Assembly (NCBI RefSeq): GCF_009720145.1
Contig: NZ_CP046252.1
Span: 2,046,001-2,110,000 of the forward strand
Length of the DNA stretch: 64,000 bases
Source of the DNA: Sphingobium sp. CAP-1
GTDB lineage: Bacteria; Pseudomonadota; Alphaproteobacteria; Sphingomonadales; Sphingomonadaceae
Direction: 5' to 3'
Below are positions 1-7,451 of the stretch, one piece after another. A model generated the notes under the pieces. That model was not told the origin of the DNA, made no database searches, and saw only the letters and a program-made list of their open reading frames with translations. How positions within the stretch are numbered: the stretch's first letter is position 1; every line of letters begins with the position of its first letter. A program made the translations under genes and the position numbers.

Positions 1-76
1 TGACCGCGATCTGCACGTGGCGCCGTTCCGCCGCCCGCGCTTTCCGGTCAATGTCAATCTGTCGTTCAGCCACCAT
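1..76 (-). CDS. Possible 5' end of a gene running off the left edge (partial)
   Basis: On the minus strand an ATG at 76 opens a frame that stays open to the window edge (25 codons, beginning MVAERQIDIDR) and is rich in Arg and Ala codons. A purine-rich stretch (GGGACGCGAAG) precedes the ATG. It would lie downstream of the exbD gene on the same strand, separated by that gene's terminator. The product is not recognisable from so short a piece, and it could be a chance frame. Confidence 0.35.
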   Translation of the reverse strand, partial: MVAERQIDIDRKARAAERRHVQIAV

Positions 77-175
77 CACTTCGCGTCCCTAACGCCGCCG
101 CCATCATCCGCTTTCGCGGTAAGCAAAACGTTAAAATCGCGCGCGACATTGCCGAAAGCGGATGCAAATGCGCGC

Positions 176-203
176 AAAAAAGGGCCGCCCAAAGGCAGCC
201 CTT
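176..203 (-). terminator. Rho-independent terminator of the Ton operon
   Basis: Read on the minus strand, a GC-rich hairpin (AGGGC.GCC pairing with GGC.GCCCT, one mismatch) is followed by a run of U from the A-tract at 176-180. It lies about 85 bases after the stop of the last exbD gene. Confidence 0.7.
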
Positions 204-289
204 CCATTTGGCACTGTGCCGCTGATCCGTCGCCCCACCCGGAAAACCGGGAAGTCTTGCACCGGGCGGGTGCGACGAAGGTTCAGCGA

Positions 290-712
290 TCAGAAATTGC
301 CATATTGTTCATTGCCGACAAAGCCCAGCTTCGTCACGCCCGCGCGCTTGATCTCCGCCAGCACTTCGTCAACGACGACATAGCGGGTGGAGGCGTTGGG
401 CTGGAACTGGAGTTCCGGCTCAACCGGCAGGCGCAGCGACTGCTGCAGATACTGACGCAGGGTCAGCAGGTCGATCGGCGCCCCGTTCCAGGTGATGATC
501 CCGGCCGGGTCGATCGCGACCTTGTTCTTGACCGGGTCGATCACGCTGTCCGTAGGCGGCGCGTTCTGCGGCAGGTCGATCTTCACCGCGTGGGTCTGGA
601 TCGGAATGGTGATGATGAACATGATGAGGAGAACGAGCATGACGTCGATCAACGGCGTCGTGTTCATTTCCATCATCGGCTCGCCATCATCGGAGCCCAT
701 GCTCATGGCCAT
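290..712 (-). CDS. exbD: ExbD/TolR-family biopolymer transport protein (second copy)
   Basis: Component of the inner-membrane proton channel that energises TonB. The 140-residue protein has a short cytoplasmic N-terminus, the family signature MNTTPLIDVMLVLLIMF with the channel aspartate at about residue 23, one transmembrane helix, and a periplasmic C-terminal domain. An AGGAGA-type ribosome site lies about 8 bases before the ATG. It is the last gene of tonB-exbB-exbD-exbD, 24 bases after the first exbD. The two ExbD proteins are clearly different in sequence, so they may form a mixed dimer or serve different TonB systems; that part is inference. Confidence 0.93.
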   Translation of the reverse strand: MAMSMGSDDGEPMMEMNTTPLIDVMLVLLIMFIITIPIQTHAVKIDLPQNAPPTDSVIDPVKNKVAIDPAGIITWNGAPIDLLTLRQYLQQSLRLPVEPELQFQPNASTRYVVVDEVLAEIKRAGVTKLGFVGNEQYGNF

Positions 713-736
713 AGCGAAATCTCCTTAATCAGCCGA

Positions 737-1225
737 TCAGAGGCGGTGCGTCGTCGTGCCGGGTTCCGGCTCGGAGATGAAGCCCACCTTCGGGAAACCG
801 GCGCGCTGCATCGTGTAGATGGTGCCGCCGATGCAACGATAGGGGGCGTTGATGTCGCCACGGATATGCACTTCGGGCAGATCCTCAGGCTTCATATTCT
901 CGACGCCGCCAGCTTTCTTGATGTCCGCTTCGAGCTTTGCAACCGCACGATCGAGCAGTTCGCTCGAACTGACCGGAGCCATGCCCCAGAACACCGCGCA
1001 ACTGCCGTCCGAAGCGGTCGTGACCGAAAGCGATACATTTTCCGGCTTCGTCGTGGTCGGTTCGAAAGCAACTTTGGGAAGCTGCAATTCGACCGTCTGA
1101 ACCACGACCGGGACCGCGATGAGAAAGATGATGAGCAACACCAGCATGACGTCGACGAGCGGCGTCGTGTTGATGTCGGACAAGGGTTTGTCGTCACCGC
1201 CGCCGGGGCCAACACTCATTGCCAT
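737..1225 (-). CDS. exbD: ExbD-family biopolymer transport protein (first copy)
   Basis: ExbD subunit of the TonB energiser. Starting at MAMSVGPGG gives 162 residues; the longer frame to 1276 adds 17 residues with no family resemblance, and the second exbD starts with the same MAMS. The signature DINTTPLVDVMLVLLIIF carries the conserved membrane aspartate, followed by a single helix and a longer periplasmic domain than the second copy, with two cysteines (one in DGSCAVFWG, one in APYRCIGG). The gene follows exbB by 114 bases on the same strand. Confidence 0.92.
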   Translation of the reverse strand: MAMSVGPGGGDDKPLSDINTTPLVDVMLVLLIIFLIAVPVVVQTVELQLPKVAFEPTTTKPENVSLSVTTASDGSCAVFWGMAPVSSSELLDRAVAKLEADIKKAGGVENMKPEDLPEVHIRGDINAPYRCIGGTIYTMQRAGFPKVGFISEPEPGTTTHRL

Positions 1226-1339
1226 TGATACTATCCTAACCTTGGTGTCGATGGCGCCTCGTCTCGCGAGGCCCACGTCCGGCGGGGAACCGGGCGGTCG
1301 CAGCCGCCACCCGGTTCCCGCACCGGAATTTTATGCCAA

Positions 1340-2095
1340 TCAGGCCTTGGTCGGCGCGGCAGCCGGCTTGGCGGCCGGAGCAGCCGAAGCGGCGGCAACG
1401 GTCGGCTTCACGGCGCCGTCCGAAACCAGATAGGCCAGCAGGTCGACGGTGAAACCGTTCAGCTGCTCGGCGATCGACTTGTTACGGCGCTGCAGGAAGT
1501 TGTAGGCCAGCACCGCGGGAACGGCCACGGCCAGACCCAGGGCGGTCATGATCAGCGCTTCACCGACCGGGCCGGCAACGGCGTCGATCGAGGCCTGACC
1601 GGCGGCGCCGATCTTGATCAGGGCGCGGTAGATGCCGATAACGGTGCCGAACAGACCGATGAACGGCGAGGTCGAACCGACGGTGGCGAGGAAGGCCAGA
1701 CCGCCACCCAGCGACGAGTTGATCGCGGCTTCCGAACGCGCCAGCGAGCCGTGCAGCCAGTCATGCGCTTCGACCGGATCCTTCAGCTTGCCATGCTCGT
1801 CCTGAGCCTTGATGCCGTCGTCGACGATCTGCTTGTAGGCCGAGTTCTTTTCCAGCTTGGCCGACGCTTCCTTGAGCGAGGCGGCGCGCCAGAAGGTCGC
1901 ACGGATCTTCTTGCCCTGGTTGATCACCTTCTGCTGTTCGATCAGCTTGGTGAACAGAATGTAGAAAGTGCCGACCGACATGCCGCACAGGATGATGAAT
2001 ACGGTCCAGGCGATGGTGCCGCCCTGCTGAAGGGCTTCCATCAGACCATAGGGGTTTTCCGGCTTCGGAGCCGCGGCTGCGAGATACATCAACAT
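1340..2095 (-). CDS. exbB: MotA/TolQ/ExbB-family proton channel protein
   Basis: ExbB forms the pentameric inner-membrane channel around ExbD. The 251-residue protein has a first membrane helix (about residues 25-48, TIAWTVFIILCGMSVGTFYI), a cytoplasmic loop, and the diagnostic pair of helices around GGGLAFLATVGSTSPFIGLFGTV and GEALIMTALGLAVAVPAVLAYN. The ATG at 2095 is preceded by GAGAGGGAAG; a TTG two codons upstream is possible. It has an Ala/Pro-rich C-terminal tail. It is second in the operon, 71 bases after tonB. Confidence 0.95.
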   Translation of the reverse strand: MLMYLAAAAPKPENPYGLMEALQQGGTIAWTVFIILCGMSVGTFYILFTKLIEQQKVINQGKKIRATFWRAASLKEASAKLEKNSAYKQIVDDGIKAQDEHGKLKDPVEAHDWLHGSLARSEAAINSSLGGGLAFLATVGSTSPFIGLFGTVIGIYRALIKIGAAGQASIDAVAGPVGEALIMTALGLAVAVPAVLAYNFLQRRNKSIAEQLNGFTVDLLAYLVSDGAVKPTVAAASAAPAAKPAAAPTKA

Positions 2096-2166
2096 GTTCA
2101 AGACTTCCCTCTCAATGAGATCAAGCGGGGGAGAGGCGGCGCCGGGCGCGCGCCTTCCCGATCAGA

Positions 2167-2829
2167 TTATTCCGGCAGGCGCCAGGTGATGCGGCCATTA
2201 TAGGTGTCCGGCATTTCCGAACCATCCGAACCCTTGGCCGGCTTGAAGCGCGCGCGGCGCGGCAGCAGGCGACAGGTCGCTTCGTCAAGGTCGGCATGGC
2301 CGGTCGACGAAGTGATGGTGCAGTTGGTCACCCGGCCGTCAGCTCCGATTTCCAGACGGAAACCGGCCGTACCCGAACGTTCTTCGCGCTGGGCGCGGCT
2401 CGGATAGTCGGCGTCGCTGAGCCAGCTGCCCGGTGCGCTGCGCGGCGAAGCACGCGTAGCAGCCTGGGGCGGCGGCGGCGGAGCCGGCGGCGGCGGTGGC
2501 GGTGCGGCGACCGGAACCGGGTTGAACACCGGGGGGGGCGTTCTCACGGTCTGGATCGGCGGCGCCGGTGCCGGAGTCTGGACGATCGGCGGGGGGGCGA
2601 CGACCGGCGGCGGTTCGACCGGCTGGTCTGGCGGCGGCGGCGGCGGCTCCTCGTCCGGTGGCGGCGGTTCCTCCTTTACGTCGATCACGTTCAGCTGTTC
2701 CGCCGCTTTTTTGACATATTTCATGCCAAGACCAGTGACGAAGGCATAGCCGAGAACAGCGTGAATCAGGGCGACGATGACGATCGATATCGTGCGACTC
2801 GATCCTTGCGAGTGGTCAGCATAGGCCAT
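2167..2829 (-). CDS. tonB: TonB energy-transducing protein
   Basis: TonB carries energy from ExbBD to outer-membrane receptors. The 220-residue protein has one N-terminal anchor (about 14-33, ISIVIVALIHAVLGYAFVTG), a long Pro-rich spacer (about 53-125, with EPPPPDEEPPPPPPDQP and several APPPPPP runs) that spans the periplasm, and a C-terminal domain (about 140-220) with the family pattern YPSRAQREERSGTAGFRLEI ... GHADLDEATCRLL. It leads the operon; the receptor at 31872-34718 is a likely client. The coding DNA is strongly GGC/GCC repetitive in the spacer and may be hard to sequence. Confidence 0.95.
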   Translation of the reverse strand: MAYADHSQGSSRTISIVIVALIHAVLGYAFVTGLGMKYVKKAAEQLNVIDVKEEPPPPDEEPPPPPPDQPVEPPPVVAPPPIVQTPAPAPPIQTVRTPPPVFNPVPVAAPPPPPPAPPPPPQAATRASPRSAPGSWLSDADYPSRAQREERSGTAGFRLEIGADGRVTNCTITSSTGHADLDEATCRLLPRRARFKPAKGSDGSEMPDTYNGRITWRLPE

Positions 2830-3079
2830 TCGGCAACGACACTCCTTAACTCATCTTACCAGTGGTTTATACAAATCAGCCAAAAACGACCCTAGCCGGC
2901 CGGGCTACCCCGACCACCTTTGGCCCCTAACCGTATATTTGCTACCGTCGAAACTCCTATCGCGGCGCATCGTGGCACGCAAACGCTTTATCGATTTCCT
3001 CATTTGCGTTTACCATTTCATATCGGAATGACTTGCCTGTGACATCCTTGCCACGGGCTGAAAACATAGGACGAAGCTA
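2830..3079. other. 250-base intergenic region between divergent tonB and a secreted unknown
   Basis: Contains the promoter regions of tonB (minus) and of the gene at 3080 (plus). It is less GC-rich than the flanks. I see no terminator and no convincing Fur-type palindrome here, which is notable for a tonB promoter. A TGGCACG at 2973-2979 resembles half of a sigma54 site but the spacing to the next GC is wrong. Confidence 0.5.
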
Positions 3080-3946
3080 GTGAGAAAATCCTCCATCCAC
3101 CTCTTGAAACTCGGCGCGGCGTGCCTCATTTCCGCCGCATCGCCCGCAGTTTTCCCGGCCTTTGCCCAGGGCGGGAAGGTGGTAACGCAACCATCGGCCG
3201 GCCTGTCCTATGCCGACATAGTGGACCTGGCGGACCATGCGCCGCTGGTGGCCAATGTGCGTATTCGCAACATCATCGTCCTGAAGCCGGAACAGGCCGG
3301 GACGGTCCCGGCGGGGCATAAGCGACTGTTCGTGGAAGCCGATGTGACGGGTTTGATTCGCGGCGAATCGGGAATCAGCCCCGCCGTCACCTATCTCTAC
3401 GACGCACCGCTCGACGCGCGCGGCAAGCTGCCCAAATATAAGAAGGCGCAATTCATCCTGTTCGCGCGCGCCGGCGGACGCCCCGGTGAAATCCAGATCG
3501 TCGCGCCCGACGCCCAGATTCCGGCGACCCCCGCGGAAAACGATCGGGTGAAGGCGATCCTGTCGGCGCTGGTCGCGCCCGACGCGCCGCCGCGCATATT
3601 GGGGCTGGGCGACGCCTTCCATGTCGCCGGCACGATCGAGGGCGAAGGCGAGACGCAGATATTCCTGCGCACCGAAAATGGCGATCCGGTGTCGCTGTCG
3701 ATCCTGCGCCGGCCGGGGCAGCAGCCGCGCTGGGCGGTCGCGCTGGGCGAGATTGTGGACGAAGCCGCCCGCCCGCCCCAGCCGGGCAGCCTGCTCTGGT
3801 ATCGACTGGCGTGCAGCCTGCCCGCTGCCCTGCCCGCCCGGTCGGTGCGGACCCTGTCCGTGCTGGATGCCGAAGCGGCCAATGCCGATTATGCGCTGGT
3901 GATGCGGGCGCTCGGCCCGTGCGGGCGAACGCGCACGCCGGCCTGA
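3080..3946 (+). CDS. Secreted protein of unknown function
   Basis: A 288-residue protein with a GTG start and a clear Sec signal peptide (about residues 1-30, ending PAVFPAFAQ). The mature part is soluble, with alternating short hydrophobic stretches that suggest a beta-rich fold (ADIVDLADHAPLVANVRIR; HKRLFVEADVTGLI; KAQFILFAR) and a late pair of cysteines (LACSLPA and LGPCGRT). I recognise no catalytic motif. It stands alone, divergent from tonB and about 140 bases before hom. Composition matches its neighbours. Confidence 0.8.
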   Translation: MRKSSIHLLKLGAACLISAASPAVFPAFAQGGKVVTQPSAGLSYADIVDLADHAPLVANVRIRNIIVLKPEQAGTVPAGHKRLFVEADVTGLIRGESGISPAVTYLYDAPLDARGKLPKYKKAQFILFARAGGRPGEIQIVAPDAQIPATPAENDRVKAILSALVAPDAPPRILGLGDAFHVAGTIEGEGETQIFLRTENGDPVSLSILRRPGQQPRWAVALGEIVDEAARPPQPGSLLWYRLACSLPAALPARSVRTLSVLDAEAANADYALVMRALGPCGRTRTPA

Positions 3947-3982
3947 GTCGCGCGCCGGCGGACGCATGGCTCGCTTTTGCCC

Positions 3983-4028
3983 GGACGCTCTTGATCGGAC
4001 GCTTTTGATTGGACGCTTTTGATTGGAC
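3983..4028. repeat. Tandem repeat, three 14-base units plus a partial fourth
   Basis: Units start at 3983, 3997 and 4011, consensus GGACGCTTTTGATT (the first unit has two changes), then a partial GGAC. A degenerate earlier unit may precede it. The array sits in the gap between the secreted unknown and hom, 62 bases before the hom start codon. Confidence 0.85.
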
Positions 4029-4089
4029 AGGGGCGCACGGGCCGTTATCAGCGCGGCGTTTATATCTGTCGGAAGGAATATACGCCGCC

Positions 4090-5394
4090 ATGACCAATCT
4101 GCACCGCCATGCCCCGCTGCGCGTCGCGCTTGTCGGCCTCGGCACGGTGGGCGGCGGGGTGATTCGCCTGCTGGAGACGAATGGCGACCTGATCGCCCGC
4201 CGCGCCGGTTGCCCGATCCAGATCGTCGCCATCTCCGCGCGCGATCGCAGCAAGGATCGCGGCGTCGACCTGTCGCCCTATGAATGGGTGGACGACATGA
4301 CGACGCTGGCGACCCGCGACGATGTCGATGTGGTGGTCGAACTGATCGGCGGCGCGGACGGCCCGGCGCTGACTCTGGCGCGCCAGTGCCTGACGCTGGG
4401 CAAGCCGTTCGTCACCGCCAACAAGGCGATGCTGGCGCATCATGGTCTGGACCTCGCCCGCCTCGCCGAACAGGGTGGCACCGCATTGAAATATGAGGCC
4501 GCGGTCGCGGGCGGCATCCCGGTCATCAAGGGGATGCGCGAAGGCGCCGCCGCCAACGAGATTGCCCGCGTCTACGGCATCCTCAACGGCACCTGCAACT
4601 ACATCCTGACCACGATGGAGAAGGAAGGCCGGGGCTTTGACGAAGTGCTGAAGGAAGCGCAGGATCTGGGTTATGCCGAAGCCGATCCCAGCTTCGACAT
4701 CGATGGCGTCGACGCCGCGCACAAGCTGACCATCCTCGCCAGCCTCGCCTTCGGCACCGAACTGGATTTCGACGCGGTCGCGACCACCGGCATCCGCCAC
4801 GTCATCGCCGCCGACATCGCCGAAGCCGCCGCACTGGGCTTCCGCATCCGTCTGGTCGGCATGGCGCAGAACGGCCCGGAAGGATTGTTCCAGCGCGTCC
4901 ACCCGATGCTGGTGCCGCTCGACCATCCGCTCGCCCATGTCGACGGATCGCTGAACGCCGTGGTGGCGGAGGGCAATTTCGTCGGTCGCCTGTTCTTCCA
5001 GGGCCGGGGCGCGGGTGACGGCCCGACCGCATCGGCGGTGGTCGCCGACCTGATCGACGTGGCGCGCGACGAATATGGCGACGCCTTCGCCATGCCGGTT
5101 GCCGCGCTCGCCCCGCAACATACCGCCGACGCCGGCCAGCGCATCGGCCGCGCCTATCTGCGCTTCAAGGTGCAGGACCGCCCCGGCGTGCTGGCGGAAA
5201 TCGCCGCCGCCACCCGCGACGCCGGCGTATCGATCGAAAGCATGATCCAGCGCGGCGCGAATCAGAAGGAAGGCGTGCTGGTCGCGATCGTCACCCATGC
5301 CGGCGAGGAGCGCTGCGTGCGCGAGACGCTGGAACGGCTGGCCGGCTCCGACAGCCTGCTCGACACGCCGATGGTGATGCACATTCTCGACTGA
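4090..5394 (+). CDS. hom: Homoserine dehydrogenase with C-terminal ACT domain
   Basis: Reduces aspartate semialdehyde to homoserine with NAD(P)H, the branch point to threonine and methionine. The 434-residue protein has the Rossmann glycine motif VGLGTVGGGVIRLLE near residue 16, the homoserine dehydrogenase signature (GYAEADPSFDIDGVDAAHKL) with its acidic and lysine active-site residues, and a C-terminal ACT domain (about 355-434, RFKVQDRPGVLAEIAAATRD) that normally mediates threonine feedback. The ATG at 4090 follows GGAAGGA; the frame is open 27 codons further upstream, into the 14-base tandem repeat, which is unlikely to be coding. Confidence 0.96.
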   Translation: MTNLHRHAPLRVALVGLGTVGGGVIRLLETNGDLIARRAGCPIQIVAISARDRSKDRGVDLSPYEWVDDMTTLATRDDVDVVVELIGGADGPALTLARQCLTLGKPFVTANKAMLAHHGLDLARLAEQGGTALKYEAAVAGGIPVIKGMREGAAANEIARVYGILNGTCNYILTTMEKEGRGFDEVLKEAQDLGYAEADPSFDIDGVDAAHKLTILASLAFGTELDFDAVATTGIRHVIAADIAEAAALGFRIRLVGMAQNGPEGLFQRVHPMLVPLDHPLAHVDGSLNAVVAEGNFVGRLFFQGRGAGDGPTASAVVADLIDVARDEYGDAFAMPVAALAPQHTADAGQRIGRAYLRFKVQDRPGVLAEIAAATRDAGVSIESMIQRGANQKEGVLVAIVTHAGEERCVRETLERLAGSDSLLDTPMVMHILD

Positions 5395-5401
5395 GGGGGT
5401 G

Positions 5402-5833
5402 TCAGTGCCGCCCGGCGCCGATGACGCGGTCGGGCAGCGGCGGCGGCGGTTGCAGATCGGCGTCGGGATCGATGAACGCCTGCGCCGCCTGTGCCAGCGC
5501 GCCCACCATCTGGATCACCGGCAGGCCGCCGGTGCAGCCCGCCCCCTGCCCGCCGACCACGCCGCAGCTGCCCTGCCGGACGGGCGCGGCCGACGCGCGG
5601 GGCGCTTCGCCCGCCTGCGGCGCGGCGCCCTCCACCGTTTCGCGCGGCAGCGGCAACCGTTCGCGCGCATTGCGCTCCGCCCGCGTCCCGCACACCACGA
5701 TCGCATCGCCGCTCCGGTCGCACGGACGCATGACCTGGGTCTTGTTCCGATAGGCCGCCATCAGCCTGTCGTCCGATTCCTGTGCGCCGGCCGGCCCGGT
5801 CATGGCGATCAGCAGGAGGAGCGCACGCTTCAT
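5402..5833 (-). CDS. Small secreted protein, sphingomonad IVVCG-type
   Basis: A 143-residue protein with a signal peptide (MKRALLLLIAMTGPAGAQ). The mature N-terminal part has a pattern I associate from memory with many sphingomonad secreted unknowns: CDRSGDAIVVCGTR followed by Arg-rich RERLPLPRE. It then becomes Ala/Gly/Pro-rich, with two more cysteines (GSCGV and GAGCTGG). The start at 5833 is preferred over 5857 because it begins the signal peptide. It is oriented against hom and glpX, lying between them. Function unknown. Confidence 0.7.
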   Translation of the reverse strand: MKRALLLLIAMTGPAGAQESDDRLMAAYRNKTQVMRPCDRSGDAIVVCGTRAERNARERLPLPRETVEGAAPQAGEAPRASAAPVRQGSCGVVGGQGAGCTGGLPVIQMVGALAQAAQAFIDPDADLQPPPPLPDRVIGAGRH

Positions 5834-5938
5834 CGTGCCAGAAGAACAGCCAATCATGGCGGCATCATGTCTTCGTCGCTCGACAAGGCAGGGACGACCT
5901 CCTATCGCGTCGGATCATAAGAAAAGGCAGAGGAAATC

Positions 5939-6922
5939 ATGGTTCAGCCCAGCTCAATTCTCGATCGCGTCCTGGTGCTCGAAATGGTCCGCGTCACCGA
6001 GGCGGCGGCGATCGCCGCGTCCAAGCTGATCGGCCGTGGCGACGAAAAAGCGGCCGATGCCGCCGCCGTGGAGGCCATGCGCCTGGCCTTCAACGACCTC
6101 TATATGGATGGCACCGTCGTCATCGGCGAAGGCGAGCGCGATGAGGCGCCGATGCTCTATATCGGCGAGAAGGTCGGCAATGCGATCGGCACCGGGCCGA
6201 AGATCGACATCGCGCTCGATCCGCTGGAAGGCACCACCATCACCGCCAAGGCCGGGCCGAACGCGCTTGCCGTGCTGGCCATTTCCGAGGAAGGCGGGCT
6301 GCTCAACGCACCCGATGTCTATATGGAAAAGCTGGCGATCGGCCCCGGCTATCCCGACGGCACGATCGACCTCACCAAATCGGTGCAGGAGAATGTCGAA
6401 TCCGTGGCCAGGGCCAAGGGCGTCGATCCGCATGAACTGATCGTCTGCGTGCTGGACCGCCCCCGCCATGAAAGGCTGATCGGCGAACTGCGCGCGATCG
6501 GCTGCGGCATCATGCTGATCCCCGATGGCGACGTGGCGGGCGTGATCGCGACCAGCGACCCGGAAACCACGATCGACATCTATATGGGATCGGGCGGCGC
6601 GCCCGAAGGCGTGCTGGCGTGCGCCGCGCTCCGCTGCGTCGGCGGACAGTTCAAGGGCAAGCTGCTGTTCCGCAATGAGGATGAGAAAGCGCGCGCCCGC
6701 AAATGGGGCATCACCGATCTCGACAAAATCTATGACCTCAAGGAACTGGCCAAGGGCGACTGTATCTTCGCCGCGACGGGCGTGACCGACGGCTCGCTGC
6801 TGGACGGGGTCAAGCGCCTGCCCGGCGGCAAGCTGACCACCGAAAGCGTGGTGATGCGCGCCAGCACCGGCACCGTGCGCTGGGTGAAGGGCGAGCATCG
6901 GCTCGATCACAAGGGTTTGTGA
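5939..6922 (+). CDS. glpX: Class II fructose-1,6-bisphosphatase (GlpX type)
   Basis: Hydrolyses fructose-1,6-bisphosphate to fructose-6-phosphate in gluconeogenesis. The 327 residues match the usual GlpX length. Metal- and phosphate-binding motifs are visible: DGTVVIGEGERDEAPMLYIG (about 59-78), DPLEGTTITAKAGPNALAVL (about 93-112), and later SGGAPEGVLACAALRCVGG. The ATG follows AGAGGAAAT. Together with glpD and glpK nearby it allows growth on glycerol-derived triose phosphates. A strong terminator follows 20 bases after the stop. Confidence 0.96.
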   Translation: MVQPSSILDRVLVLEMVRVTEAAAIAASKLIGRGDEKAADAAAVEAMRLAFNDLYMDGTVVIGEGERDEAPMLYIGEKVGNAIGTGPKIDIALDPLEGTTITAKAGPNALAVLAISEEGGLLNAPDVYMEKLAIGPGYPDGTIDLTKSVQENVESVARAKGVDPHELIVCVLDRPRHERLIGELRAIGCGIMLIPDGDVAGVIATSDPETTIDIYMGSGGAPEGVLACAALRCVGGQFKGKLLFRNEDEKARARKWGITDLDKIYDLKELAKGDCIFAATGVTDGSLLDGVKRLPGGKLTTESVVMRASTGTVRWVKGEHRLDHKGL

Positions 6923-6942
6923 CACCGCCATCACCACAAAGC

Positions 6943-6970
6943 AAAAGGGAGCCGGAAGGCTCCCTTTTTT
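6943..6970 (+). terminator. Rho-independent terminator of glpX
   Basis: A perfect stem AAAGGGAGCC / GGCTCCCTTT with a GGAA loop is followed by a T-run. It lies 20 bases after the glpX stop. The A-run on the other side makes it plausible in both directions for the convergent MerC-like gene. Confidence 0.9.
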
Positions 6971-6978
6971 ATTTCCAC

Positions 6979-7356
6979 CTAGCGTCCGGCCCGGTGATTG
7001 AGATCGTGACCCAGCGCCAATATGCCGACGCCGATCAGCGTATAGACGCCTTCCTGCATTCCATGGTCCATGGTCATCGCCCCGGCCATGACCCCCAGCC
7101 CCAGCGATCCGATCGCGGCCGGCATCATATAGCCATGGACGATCGCGCCATGGCCCAGCGCCACCGCGCCGAGCAGGATCGCCAGCACAAGGCCGACTTC
7201 GTGGAAGATCGGGCTTTCGAAAATGCCCCCCGCCGACGCGAGCAGCCCCAATATCACGGCGGTCGCGAAGCAATGGGCAACGCACAGCCCCGACAGCGCA
7301 ATTGCGATGCGATCGATACGACCGCTCATCAGGGCATGGCGCAGGGTCAATTTCAT
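6979..7356 (-). CDS. MerC-domain integral membrane protein
   Basis: A 125-residue protein with four predicted membrane helices and the MerC-family signature LSGLCVAHCFATAVI near residue 23, whose two cysteines bind metal in MerC mercury transporters. C-terminal histidines (TMDHGMQEG, ALGHDLNH) add potential metal ligands. No mer operon genes are nearby. A Zur-like palindrome 28-50 bases upstream of the start suggests a role in zinc supply instead of mercury resistance (inference). An alternative start is MSGRIDR, 9 codons in. Confidence 0.8.
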   Translation of the reverse strand: MKLTLRHALMSGRIDRIAIALSGLCVAHCFATAVILGLLASAGGIFESPIFHEVGLVLAILLGAVALGHGAIVHGYMMPAAIGSLGLGVMAGAMTMDHGMQEGVYTLIGVGILALGHDLNHRAGR

Positions 7357-7383
7357 GGTCGCCGCTACATAGGGCAGGCCAGC

Positions 7384-7405
7384 GTAAGTTACAACATAAC
7401 ATTAC
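7384..7405 (-). promoter_or_regulatory. Candidate Zur (zinc uptake regulator) operator
   Basis: Read on the minus strand the site contains GTTATGTTGTAAC, with arms GTTA/TAAC, flanked by further GTAA/TTAC symmetry. From memory this resembles alphaproteobacterial Zur boxes of the GTTAT-N-TATAAC kind. It lies immediately upstream of the MerC-like gene in an otherwise GC-rich region. Identity is inferred from sequence only. Confidence 0.5.
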
Positions 7406-7451
7406 AGGATTTTGACCGCACCAGCCGATCAATGCCGATGAAGGCCGCGAT

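Noticed and set aside
17..1228. Long plus-strand open frame across the exbD genes
   Set aside because: Arg/His-rich antisense shadow of two clear exbD genes; no family resemblance or ribosome site.
2973..2987. Possible sigma54 promoter (TGGCACG...GC) upstream of the gene at 3080
   Set aside because: GG-to-GC spacing is 9 bases instead of 10, and the -12 element is poor.
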